Assembly: GCF_007559335.1 (NCBI RefSeq)
Contig: NZ_VMBG01000005.1
Location: 1-62,143, forward strand
Length of the DNA: 62,143 bases
Origin: Rariglobus hedericola
GTDB lineage: Bacteria; Verrucomicrobiota; Verrucomicrobiia; Opitutales; Opitutaceae
Direction of reading: 5' to 3'
Below the pieces are notes generated by a model. That model saw nothing but the letters and a program-made list of their open reading frames with translations. It was not told where the DNA came from and did no database searches. Each line of letters begins with the position of its first letter. Position 1 is the first letter of the stretch. A program made the position numbers and the translations under genes. This document shows, piece by piece, positions 53,911 through 61,914 of the stretch.

Positions 53911-56900
53911 ATGTCGTTTCGCTTTCTTTCCGGCATCCGTTTTGTCGCGAGCATCGTTTTCGTTGCCGCTGTTGCCACCGGTGTCTGCGCACCTGCGACC
54001 GCCGCCGCCACTTCGCCGTCCGCCAACATCGCGGAGTTCCAAACCCAGCTCGAAGCCGCGCTCGCCAAGGATGACTTGGAAACCGCCTGGCTCGCCCTGC
54101 GCAACTGGACCGACGCCAAGCCCAACGACCCCGTCGCCCGACTTTTCGAGGCCGAGCTCTACGTGCGTCTCGGAGCCCCCGCCGCCGCCATCGGCTCCGC
54201 CCGTAAAGGCCTCTCCGCATCCGCCGAGCCCGCTCTCACGCCCGCGCAACGCCGCGCCTTGCTCGCTCTGAAAGCGCAGGCTCACACCGCCGTCGAGGAG
54301 CCCGCCGCCTCTTGGGCCGCCTACTCAGAGCTCCTCAAAAACCCGTCCGCCGACAAGGCCGACAACATCACCCAAATCGCCCGCCGCGCCCGCTGGGATG
54401 CGTTCATCCGGTTCAACGAAGCAGCCGTCTGGGATCGGTTGCTGAGTCGCGCCGCCGCCAAGGCCTCCGCACCCGATGCCCCCCTTTCCGCGCAGATCGA
54501 ACTCGCTCGCTGGCTCACCGCGGCCGGCAGCACCGATGCCGCCGCGAACCACCTCAAAAAGCAGCTGGCCGCCCATCCGGAATCAGCCGAATTACGAAAC
54601 GCCCTTGCCCATCAGGTGCTCCTTCGCACCGCCGAGATTTCCAAGTTTGATCTCGTTAGATTCGTGGAAAGAAACCGCGAGGATCTCGCTCTCGTCAGCG
54701 GCAAAAGAACCGGCTTCGCCGGCGAACTGCTGACCGCGATCGAAGCCAGTGCCGCCGTGGAAACCACCTCCAAAGTTGAGCGCAAAGTCCCGCCTGACTT
54801 ACTCAAATTCGTGAAGGAGTTTCTCCAGACCGCCAAAACCCGTCACGCGACCTTCATCAAAGACTACACGAAGCAAACCCAGACCTTGACTGCGCTCGCC
54901 GACAACTTCAGGGCGCTTCGCGAGGAAGCCGATTACAACCTGTCGGTGCCAACGGATACCTGGACCAAGTGGGAGGCTGACGTCCGCGGACCTTACAACG
55001 CGCTCGGTCCGGTTTACACCAACCTCAAACGATTCGATGATCTCTGCCAGTTTCTCGTTCAACAACTCGACGCCCGTGAAACCGCCCAGCCTGCGGATGC
55101 GCCCATCATCAAAAACCTGAAAGCCGAACTCGCCGCGATGATCGACGAAACGAACAAGGACAACGCGCTTTCCATCGGCGAAAATCTGCTTTTTTTCACG
55201 GCAGGCGATGTAGTGTTCGCACGCGAGCAACGCGCCAAATCCGAAGCCCGTGCGTTGCTCGACGCGGCCAAAACTCCCGCAGACGTGCTCGTCGCGACCG
55301 ACGCTGCGTTACTCGCCGGTGATAAGTCCTCCGCCACCTTGCGCCGCCGCCACGCCACCGCGCTCGAGCTCAAGAATCTCAACGAAGCCCTGTTCTCCGG
55401 CGCCCGCGCCTTCGTCCGAGAGTGGGTCGGCCCGGAAACCGGCCTTGATCGCGAACTCGAACCGGACACCCAAGCGTTGCTGGTCAGTTTGGAGACGCTT
55501 GCCGCGCAGGTTGACGCCGAGGTCGCGAGCGCCGCCGCCTCGTGGCAATCCGCCGATCCCGCCCGCGCTTTCGAACAATTGGACCACGCCCTCACCGCCA
55601 ATCCCGCCCACGCCGCCGGCTGGATGTTGCGCTGGCAATGGGCCTCGCAGGCGCGTGACGAAAATTCCGCGTCGATCGCCCTTCAGCATTGGTGGCGCCT
55701 CGATTCCATCGAAACGCTGAACACCAGCGCCGCGTTCGCCACCGCCACCAGCGCCGGTTCTTGGGATCTACTTTTCTCCCTTGCAGACAACCGCATCGCT
55801 AACGACCCGACCGATATCGAGGCCCACCTTTTCCGAACGTTCGCGGCCATCGCCTGCGACCGACTCGCCGTGGCGCAAAGTTCCCTGCCCTTGCTGGAAG
55901 TCTCCCTTGATAGCGCCACCGGAAAACTCGTCGCATCGATTCTCGCCGAACTCTCCAACGCGCCAGTCGACAAAAAGAAAAGCGCTCTATCATCCGCCAA
56001 CGAACTCCTCGTCACGCCGCAGAAACCCGCCGGCACCGAGCTCTGGTCGGTGTATCAAACCCACCTGCTCGGCGCCAACGCCGGGCCCAACGCGCTTCCC
56101 GGCATCTCCTCCGCCACCGCACACGCCGAACTGCTCGCCGGTCGCCTCAGTCCTACCGACTACTCGCAACGCGTGCGCGGCACGCCGGAAGAGCCCGCCT
56201 CCAAATGGTTGTCCGCCCTGATCGCACGCAAAGCCGGCCCCTCCGAAAAAACCACCACGCTCCTCGCCGACGCCGCCCGTGATACCTCGCTGCCGCTGGT
56301 TTTCCGCGTGATCGCCCAACGTCAGGCCATGCTGGATCGCGGTGAATCACCAGCCCCATCGCTACGTCGCGGCGATTCGTTTTTCCCCGATCCCAAAGCA
56401 ACTGCGGCCGACAAAACCGGCTTTGGTTCCGCCCCCGGCCAGGAAGTCGCCCTCACCGGACCGCTCGACTTGGGCGCCTGGCCGATGGAGCGCCCCTTGC
56501 GCCTTCGCGGCATCACCGACTCAGCCGCGAAGTTCACCAGCACGAAGGCTCCTGACTTCGCGTTCACCAAAAACGAGAAAACCGCCCGGTGGAACCGCAA
56601 CCCTAAGAAAAAAACGCCACCCACTCGCCTCTGGGAATTCCGCGATCTCGCGTTGAGCGGAACGTTCAAACGGTTAGATGAAATGATCTCCAAGCAGAAA
56701 TTCGCGGGCTCGCTTATTCTCGACGGCTCCAATCTGCGCCTGAATAGCGTGGCGCTTCAACTGCCCGGCGTCGCTCGTCTGAATAACGCTTCAGGCGCGA
56801 TATCGTATATCCTGCAAACCCCGGACTCGGTCATGATTTTGAACGATGTCGATATTTCCATTTTCCAAGCCGAGGTCAGCGGCCGGTTAAACATCAACCG

Positions 56901-58428
56901 AGGGCAGTTGAAACACACCGGCGCGATTACGGTGCACACCACCGGCTCGCTGGACGTGAGCGACGTCAGCCTGACGGGCAAGCTCCCGTGGGCCACGCAA
57001 CCCGGCGCGCGTTCAAGCCTGAAAAACGTGGTCGCGATCAACAACTCAACCTGGCCCGCCACGTTGCCCGCCGGCTGGTCGCTGCAAAACACCCGCATCG
57101 TCGGCCCCGTGGAAAAAGCCGCCAAAGCCGTCATCGCCCTCCCCGCGCCCAACACGGCCGAACTCTGGGTGCTGGCCGCACCGGGAACCGCGCCCACCGC
57201 CACGTTCGCCACCTTGGACGAACTGCAAGCTGCCTTGGACACTTCGGCTCCCGGCTCCGTGCTCGCCCTCGCGCCGGGCAAACATCGACTCCGCAGCCCG
57301 CTCATCATGCCCCCGGGCATTACGATCACCGGCACGGGTTCGGAGATCGGTGTCTCCCGCGGCTTCTCCAACGTCTTTGTTTTTAGAGGCCCGGGCGCAT
57401 CCAGTCTGCGCGCCGTCACTGCGCTGGTTGACGAGGTGCCCGGCCCCGGTGGATCGATCTACTCCGACATGACGCCCAAAACCGCCCTTCACCTTGACGA
57501 AGGCACCTGGGTCTTCGTCAGCCGCGGTAATTTCTACAACTGGAGTTCCCACGTCCACACCGCCTTCGTGGTAATGCCCGGTGCCCAGCTCGACCTGGCG
57601 GAAACCACCATGGCCGGCAAAGAACGCGTCGAACCGCGTGGCATCGTCCGCAATGACAAAGTCCCCGCGAAATCCCTCTCGGGCCTCCGCGAGATCGTGG
57701 CCCGGCGCACGCGCGAGGATTTGTGGGCGCGCGCCGCGTTGCAATTCACCCAACGCTTCGACGCCGCCCGCACCGCTGGCGAACGTGAAGGAATCACCCG
57801 CGTTTACGTGAGACAGATCGCCGAGGCCGGTAAGTTAACGGGCTCTACGACCGCGCAAAACACCCGCCAGATCGCCACCCCGCTGGCGCCGCGCATGGCG
57901 AAATTCCCCGTCGAAGTCGGCAGCCTCAACGGTTTGGTCTGGGGGGCCGGCGATCCCGATGCGGCGATCCTGCGCGAAGTTTACGGCCCCACCGTCCTCG
58001 GCTACCTCAATCAATTCTCGAAGGCCTTCACCATCGCCCAAGACGCCGGCAAAGTTCAGGAAGTCGAGACCGCGTTGAGCTTCCTCCTCGCCTATCCCGC
58101 CGGCAGCGAAAACTACGGGCCCGCCATGAATGCATTCAAACGAGGCCTCACCGTCGGCCAGTTCGAAGCCCAGATGATCGCGGACAAAAAAGCCGCCGCC
58201 GACCTGGCTGCGGCCCTGGCTCGTCAACGCGAACAAGACGCCCGCTACGCCAGTCAATACCCGTCCACCTACAGAGCGAGTTCCACACGCTCCTCGGGTT
58301 CAAGTTACAGCGCCCCGACCTACAGTGCCCCGCCCCTGGCTCCGGCTTGGAAACCCAGCGAAAGTTACCAAATGCAGGTCTACCGTCACAACCTCGACGT
58401 CCAGATCTCGCGTGCCGTCGGCCGCTAA
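53911..58428 (+). CDS. Very large secreted TPR/beta-helix-like protein
   Basis: A 1505-residue exported protein with a signal peptide (through about residue 32, CAPATAAA). The N-terminal half is helical and repetitive with TPR-like pairs (ALAKDDLETAWLALRNWTDA, ARLFEAELYVRLGAPAAAIG). From about residue 930 it changes to short beta repeats (LILDGSNLRLNSVALQLPGV, NINRGQLKHTGAITVHT), then a pectate-lyase-like stretch (SVLALAPGKHRLRSPLIMPP, ITITGTGSEIGVSRGFSNVF). The tail is Ala/Arg/Gln helical and ends in a Ser/Tyr/Pro-rich region. I recognise no whole-length family. A periplasmic or surface scaffold is plausible. Confidence 0.8.
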   Translation: MSFRFLSGIRFVASIVFVAAVATGVCAPATAAATSPSANIAEFQTQLEAALAKDDLETAWLALRNWTDAKPNDPVARLFEAELYVRLGAPAAAIGSARKGLSASAEPALTPAQRRALLALKAQAHTAVEEPAASWAAYSELLKNPSADKADNITQIARRARWDAFIRFNEAAVWDRLLSRAAAKASAPDAPLSAQIELARWLTAAGSTDAAANHLKKQLAAHPESAELRNALAHQVLLRTAEISKFDLVRFVERNREDLALVSGKRTGFAGELLTAIEASAAVETTSKVERKVPPDLLKFVKEFLQTAKTRHATFIKDYTKQTQTLTALADNFRALREEADYNLSVPTDTWTKWEADVRGPYNALGPVYTNLKRFDDLCQFLVQQLDARETAQPADAPIIKNLKAELAAMIDETNKDNALSIGENLLFFTAGDVVFAREQRAKSEARALLDAAKTPADVLVATDAALLAGDKSSATLRRRHATALELKNLNEALFSGARAFVREWVGPETGLDRELEPDTQALLVSLETLAAQVDAEVASAAASWQSADPARAFEQLDHALTANPAHAAGWMLRWQWASQARDENSASIALQHWWRLDSIETLNTSAAFATATSAGSWDLLFSLADNRIANDPTDIEAHLFRTFAAIACDRLAVAQSSLPLLEVSLDSATGKLVASILAELSNAPVDKKKSALSSANELLVTPQKPAGTELWSVYQTHLLGANAGPNALPGISSATAHAELLAGRLSPTDYSQRVRGTPEEPASKWLSALIARKAGPSEKTTTLLADAARDTSLPLVFRVIAQRQAMLDRGESPAPSLRRGDSFFPDPKATAADKTGFGSAPGQEVALTGPLDLGAWPMERPLRLRGITDSAAKFTSTKAPDFAFTKNEKTARWNRNPKKKTPPTRLWEFRDLALSGTFKRLDEMISKQKFAGSLILDGSNLRLNSVALQLPGVARLNNASGAISYILQTPDSVMILNDVDISIFQAEVSGRLNINRGQLKHTGAITVHTTGSLDVSDVSLTGKLPWATQPGARSSLKNVVAINNSTWPATLPAGWSLQNTRIVGPVEKAAKAVIALPAPNTAELWVLAAPGTAPTATFATLDELQAALDTSAPGSVLALAPGKHRLRSPLIMPPGITITGTGSEIGVSRGFSNVFVFRGPGASSLRAVTALVDEVPGPGGSIYSDMTPKTALHLDEGTWVFVSRGNFYNWSSHVHTAFVVMPGAQLDLAETTMAGKERVEPRGIVRNDKVPAKSLSGLREIVARRTREDLWARAALQFTQRFDAARTAGEREGITRVYVRQIAEAGKLTGSTTAQNTRQIATPLAPRMAKFPVEVGSLNGLVWGAGDPDAAILREVYGPTVLGYLNQFSKAFTIAQDAGKVQEVETALSFLLAYPAGSENYGPAMNAFKRGLTVGQFEAQMIADKKAAADLAAALARQREQDARYASQYPSTYRASSTRSSGSSYSAPTYSAPPLAPAWKPSESYQMQVYRHNLDVQISRAVGR

Positions 58429-58439
58429 ATTGGACTGAT

Positions 58440-58640
58440 CCCCCTCCGAAATGTAGGGGCGAGGCTAGCCCCCGTATTCCGGACCGTCCTCCGCTCAACT
58501 CTAGACTCTAAAACTTCCGCCTCCGCCCTCCGTCGCCCGCTCCGTCCTCTGTATTCCGTATTCAGTCCTCCGTCCTACACCATCCGTCCTCTGTCTTTCG
58601 TCCTCCGTCCGCCCCTTCTTAAACTTCATCTTCAAACTTC
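58440..58640. repeat. Degenerate short-repeat tract 3' of the broken integrase
   Basis: No gene. TGTAGGGGCGAGGCTAGCCC (58452-58471) is the reverse complement of the unit at 7318, and the rest is TCCGTCCTCCG/TCCGTATTCCG pieces, the reverse complement of the 7126-7290 tract. The two tracts are therefore mirrored, like the integrases they follow. Confidence 0.7.
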
Positions 58641-58671
58641 ATCTGGCGGTGCCGCCCACGCCCGCCTTCCG

Positions 58672-58797
58672 TCACACGTCCAACGGACTCCTCACGCCGA
58701 GCCCCGGCTTCTGCATCACATGCAGATATTTCTGGGTCGTCTCAACACTCTCGTGTCCCAGCAAATCCTGCACGGTCCGGATATCTACGCCATTCTC
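58672..58797 (-). pseudogene. intI: Integron integrase, C-terminal fragment
   Basis: In the minus frame ending at 58672, integrase homology begins at [15 protein letters not shown] and runs to the stop ([12 protein letters not shown]), nearly the same as the end of the intact integrase. It keeps the late histidine (LLGHESVE) and the tyrosine (TQKYLHV). The upstream codons of the open frame are foreign, so this piece is not expressed as an integrase. Confidence 0.9.
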
Positions 58798-58825
58798 CCG
58801 CGTAAAAAGGCTGCGCCTCACGCGG
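58798..58825 (+). repeat. Palindromic boundary repeat, inner copy
   Basis: A 28-base element beginning CCGCGTAAAAAGG and ending CTCACGCGG, lying exactly where integrase homology stops. Its reverse complement matches the element at 59164-59189 with about three small differences. Each copy is also self-complementary at its ends (CCGCGT/ACGCGG). Confidence 0.8.
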
Positions 58826-58855
58826 CTCCAGTTAACCGAGTGTAGCGAAAACTTC

Positions 58856-59140
58856 TTACGCCAATTCTTCGGACACCCGGAACGGCTTCTCCACAAAATG
58901 GGCCCGACACTGTTTTTGCAGCAAACGGCGACCTGCGCCGCTTTTCAAAAACTCCTCTCGTCCCTTTGCATCGGTCTCACATGTATAAGCTTCGTAATAA
59001 ATCAAAGCCCAAGGACCTCTATAAGACGTAGAAAATGCCATTCCCGACTTATGTTCCGCCAACCGCCGCCGCAAATTAGCGGAATAACCGATATACAAAC
59101 CACCATCTGATTCCGACTGGAGCACATAAACATAAAGCAT
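58856..59140 (-). CDS. GIY-YIG nuclease-domain protein
   Basis: A 94-residue single-domain GIY-YIG protein of the small YhbQ-like type. The motifs are [10 protein letters not shown] (GIY half), [19 protein letters not shown] (YIG half with the catalytic arginine) and [21 protein letters not shown] with the metal-binding glutamate. It lies wholly inside the segment that replaces the catalytic core of the second integrase, on the same strand. The C-terminus ([16 protein letters not shown]) is longer than in many relatives. It could be a homing-like or repair nuclease; activity is not testable here. Confidence 0.85.
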   Translation of the reverse strand: MLYVYVLQSESDGGLYIGYSANLRRRLAEHKSGMAFSTSYRGPWALIYYEAYTCETDAKGREEFLKSGAGRRLLQKQCRAHFVEKPFRVSEELA

Positions 59141-59163
59141 AGGCGCAAGCAGCAGGAATTAAA

Positions 59164-59189
59164 CCGCGTGGGCGAAGCCTTTTACGCGG
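59164..59189 (-). repeat. Palindromic boundary repeat, outer copy
   Basis: A 26-base element beginning CCGCGTGGGCGAAG and ending CCTTTTACGCGG, inverted relative to 58798-58825 and abutting the last integrase codons (GGLMA). It can fold as stem CCGCGT/ACGCGG with an inner GGC-GAA-GCC hairpin. Confidence 0.8.
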
Positions 59190-60042
59190 CCATCAACCCG
59201 CCCGTTCCCTCCGTCAGCGCCAGGAATTTCCGCACCTCCTCCTTCCCAAGCACCTCTGGCAACTTTTTGCCTCTCCGCGCCCGCGCCGTCTCCTCCATGT
59301 CACCCAGCGGCCTCACCAACACCCGCTTGAAGAAAAACAACAGCGCCGAAAATGCCTGGTTCTGCGAACTCGCCGCCACTCGCCGCGTCAGCGCCAGATA
59401 CTCCAGATAACGCTGCACCTGCTTTTCGCCCAGTTCCTCCGCCGACACCGGCCCCGTATAAAGTAAAAACCTCCTCAGATGCTCGATATACGTCTGCTCC
59501 GTGCGGATTGAATAATGATTCACCCGGATCGCCCGCCGCAGTCCGTCGATCCACGCCTCCAACTCCACCGGCGCACCCTTCGGCGACACCTCCCCTTGAG
59601 CCGACACCAAAGTCCCGTTCACCCCGCTCGCCTTCACCCGATACCGCAATACCCAGCCCCCGGGCCCCGCCATCGGATTCGATTTCTGCCCTCCGTATTC
59701 CGTCATCGGTTCTCCGTCCGTTGCTTTCACCCAACGCCACCGTTCCGTCCCTCGACCAAACAAAATCAATGCCTGCTTTAACTGATCCACCTGCCAATCC
59801 GCAGGCTTCGACTGCATGAAGAACGAAAGGTAAGCTTCTACAGCCACAGGGAATTCTAAAAGCTCGCCATGCTTTCGCGTATGATTCACAAAACGCTCCA
59901 TGTGGTGCCCGAGCCAAAACGCCTCTTTGTCTGACACCTCAGCCCCGGCAGCCTCCAAAATCCGCCGCACCGCATCCTTCGGCTTTAAATCTCCCTTTGC
60001 CGTGTGTGTTTTTGCCTCCTCTGCCGATTGATTTGTTTTCAT
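59182..60042 (-). pseudogene. intI: Integron integrase, N-terminal fragment
   Basis: Codes for the first roughly 286 residues of an integron integrase before a stop (GGLMAA). It includes an N-terminal extension of about 140 residues (KPKDAVRRILEAAGAEVSDK, EFPVAVEAYLSFFMQSKP), then the canonical N-domain (LRRAIRVNHYSIRTEQTYIE) and the start of the catalytic domain. The first arginine, lysine and HxxR are gone, replaced by the GIY-YIG segment, so it cannot recombine DNA. ATG at 60042 is preferred over a TTG at 60057. Confidence 0.92.
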
Positions 60043-60155
60043 ACCGCCAAAAAGCAAATAGTATGCCCAAAAACCAATTCCCTTTTCTCTGTCTTTGCAG
60101 GCTTAAGCCCTGCAAAAGCTCACTTTTTTCCGCCTAAACAACGTTCGGCAAAGAA
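60043..60155. other. attI region, right integron
   Basis: The core box GTTCGGC (60143-60149) marks the first cassette junction, just after GCCTAAAC. Near the middle is an inverted repeat TTTGCAGG (60094-60101) and CCTGCAAA (60109-60116) around CTTAAGC. The CTGCACT heptamer of the left attI is absent, although CTGCA is shared. Confidence 0.7.
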
Positions 60156-60443
60156 ATGCTTTCTCTGATTACAGGCATCGCAGTATTCGCACTCGGAATT
60201 TTCGGGTGTTACTACGGCTTCAAAAAAGACGGAAAAGCAGTATATCGATGGACCGGGATTGGACTTATTATTTTCAGCATTTGGATAGTTATTCCAGAAA
60301 TCGCAGACATTCACATGCGGATGAATCACTCGAGTTTACTAAATAAAACCATACCGCCGAACCAGGCGTTACAGACAACGACCCGCACTGTCACGCCGGC
60401 TGCTTCGCACCCGTCGCGCCAGTGCGTGTCGTGTCTGATCTGA
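60156..60443 (+). CDS. Two-helix membrane protein with attC-encoded tail (first cassette)
   Basis: A 95-residue protein. Helices at about residues 3-21 (LITGIAVFALGIFGCYYG) and 30-49 (WTGIGLIIFSIWIVIPEI) are followed by a roughly 30-residue tail that is pure attC translation (PNQALQTTTRTV, TPAASHPSRQ, CLI). Thus the cassette has no stop of its own in this frame and ends on TGA within the attC. It starts 7 bases after the core box. No family is recognised. Confidence 0.72.
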   Translation: MLSLITGIAVFALGIFGCYYGFKKDGKAVYRWTGIGLIIFSIWIVIPEIADIHMRMNHSSLLNKTIPPNQALQTTTRTVTPAASHPSRQCVSCLI

Positions 60444-60453
60444 ATCGTTGGGC
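60356..60453 (+). other. attC site, 98 bp (type B)
   Basis: Boxes GCCGAAC (60356-60362) and GTTGGGC (60447-60453). The stem arms are GACCCGCACTG and CAGTGCGTGTCG, and the tip is CCGGCTGCTTCGCACCCG. Confidence 0.9.
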
Positions 60454-60459
60454 AAAAAT

Positions 60460-60849
60460 ATGAAAAAAACCGCCTTCATATGCTTCGTAGCAATTTTACT
60501 TCTGGCCATTGGTCTGGCCCGTCCGCCCGTCGAGGGTCACTATTATTGCTGGCTCTTTTCTTATCTTAACGGATCACGTGGATATATTGTTCTCCAAGAC
60601 GGAAATGTAGCTCAGGTGAATGAAAAAGATAAGAAGATCGAATTCATTCCTAGTATCGGAAATTATGAGCGGCTCTCGAATGGACTTGTTCGTATAAATA
60701 TCGATTACGGAAATGAGCGACGCTCCGATGATGTATCTATTGGCTGGCTTGGGTTCCAATTCGATTCGAAATTCGGAAAAGGAGCACCCGAGAGTTCCTG
60801 CAGAGCGAAACGTGAGTTTCGGCCATGGATACTCCAGAATCTAAAATGA
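60460..60849 (+). CDS. Secreted cassette protein, unknown function
   Basis: A 129-residue protein with a signal peptide or N-terminal anchor (MKKTAFICFVAILLLAIGLA). The mature part is beta-rich (GYIVLQDGNVAQVNEKDKK, NGLVRINIDYGNERRSDD) and ends WILQNLK. The ATG at 60460 is 7 bases past the core box; residues upstream of it in the frame come from attC. No family is recognised. Confidence 0.78.
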   Translation: MKKTAFICFVAILLLAIGLARPPVEGHYYCWLFSYLNGSRGYIVLQDGNVAQVNEKDKKIEFIPSIGNYERLSNGLVRINIDYGNERRSDDVSIGWLGFQFDSKFGKGAPESSCRAKREFRPWILQNLK

Positions 60850-60859
60850 AAACGACGGA

Positions 60860-60957
60860 GCCCAACCAGTCGTTACAGACAATGACCTTCGCTGTCACGC
60901 CGGCTGCTTCGCACCCGTCGCGCCAGCGAAGGTCATGTCTGATCTAAAGCGTTCGGC
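60860..60957 (+). other. attC site, 98 bp (type B variant)
   Basis: Boxes GCCCAAC (60860-60866) and GTTCGGC (60951-60957), with arms AATGACCTTCGCTG and CAGCGAAGGTCAT. Confidence 0.9.
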
Positions 60958-60970
60958 AAAAAAATAAGCC

Positions 60971-61312
60971 ATGCTCGCGACTAGCCTAAACAAAATATCC
61001 ACCAAGGCATATGGATGGCTGTCATTAAGCCTTTGTCTTATTGGTTATATTTTAGGCGCGCTTAGCGGACCTCTTTGGGTTCACTGGGGCATTCACGGGC
61101 GCCCGCTCGACTATATCGGCGGAGGTCTATTCTGGCTCGGATACGCACTACTCTGGATACTTCTTCCAGTTTCATTATTTAGGCCGAATTCTCGATTTTA
61201 CATGACAGGCGACTGTTGCTCACGGGCCGGTATGTTTGGATTTACCGCCTTACTGCTTTTGGCTGCACACGCATTGATTATTTGGAGTATTTATACGGCA
61301 TTTGGTCGTTAA
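60971..61312 (+). CDS. Three-helix membrane protein, tandem copy 1 (cassette)
   Basis: A 113-residue protein with hydrophobic segments at about 14-34 (WLSLSLCLIGYILGALSG), 49-69 (IGGGLFWLGYALLWILLPVS) and 86-107 (GMFGFTALLLLAAHALIIWS). The loop after the second helix has FRPNSRFYMTGDCCSR. The protein is repeated without change at 61446. No family is recognised. Confidence 0.78.
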   Translation: MLATSLNKISTKAYGWLSLSLCLIGYILGALSGPLWVHWGIHGRPLDYIGGGLFWLGYALLWILLPVSLFRPNSRFYMTGDCCSRAGMFGFTALLLLAAHALIIWSIYTAFGR

Positions 61313-61329
61313 TCAGAAATGAAAACTGA

Positions 61330-61432
61330 GCCGAACCAGTCACTACAGACAACGAACCGCACTGTCACGGAATGTGCTCCGAGCCGCACATTCCGCGCCA
61401 GCGCGATTCGTGTCTGACCTCAAACGTTCGGC
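61330..61432 (+). other. attC site, 103 bp (type C)
   Basis: Boxes GCCGAAC (61330-61336) and GTTCGGC (61426-61432). The interior matches the left-array site at 4822-4924. Confidence 0.9.
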
Positions 61433-61445
61433 AAAAAAATAAGCC

Positions 61446-61787
61446 ATGCTCGCGACTAGCCTAAACAAAATATCCACCAAGGCATATGGATGGCTGTCAT
61501 TAAGCCTTTGTCTTATTGGTTATATTTTAGGCGCGCTTAGCGGACCTCTTTGGGTTCACTGGGGCATTCACGGGCGCCCGCTCGACTATATCGGCGGAGG
61601 TCTATTCTGGCTCGGATACGCACTACTCTGGATACTTCTTCCAGTTTCATTATTTAGGCCGAATTCTCGATTTTACATGACAGGCGACTGTTGCTCACGG
61701 GCCGGTATGTTTGGATTTACCGCCTTACTGCTTTTGGCTGCACACGCATTGATTATTTGGAGTATTTATACGGCATTTGGTCGTTAA
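61446..61787 (+). CDS. Three-helix membrane protein, tandem copy 2 (cassette)
   Basis: The encoded protein is the same as that at 60971-61312. The whole 475-base cassette (61426-61900) repeats 60951-61425 as far as I can compare base by base, so it is a recent duplication or an assembly duplication. Confidence 0.78.
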   Translation: MLATSLNKISTKAYGWLSLSLCLIGYILGALSGPLWVHWGIHGRPLDYIGGGLFWLGYALLWILLPVSLFRPNSRFYMTGDCCSRAGMFGFTALLLLAAHALIIWSIYTAFGR

Positions 61788-61804
61788 TCAGAAATGAAAA
61801 CTGA

Positions 61805-61907
61805 GCCGAACCAGTCACTACAGACAACGAACCGCACTGTCACGGAATGTGCTCCGAGCCGCACATTCCGCGCCAGCGCGATTCGTGTCTGACCTCAAAC
61901 GTTAGCC
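61805..61907 (+). other. attC site, 103 bp (type C, variant end box)
   Basis: Boxes GCCGAAC (61805-61811) and GTTAGCC (61901-61907). The end box departs from GTTRRRY at one base; the rest is the same as the preceding site. Confidence 0.85.
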
Positions 61908-61914
61908 AAAAATT

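Noticed and set aside
50886-54125. A 1079-residue minus-strand open frame
   Set aside because: It is antisense to folD, the kinase and proC; a GC-rich shadow with no domain.
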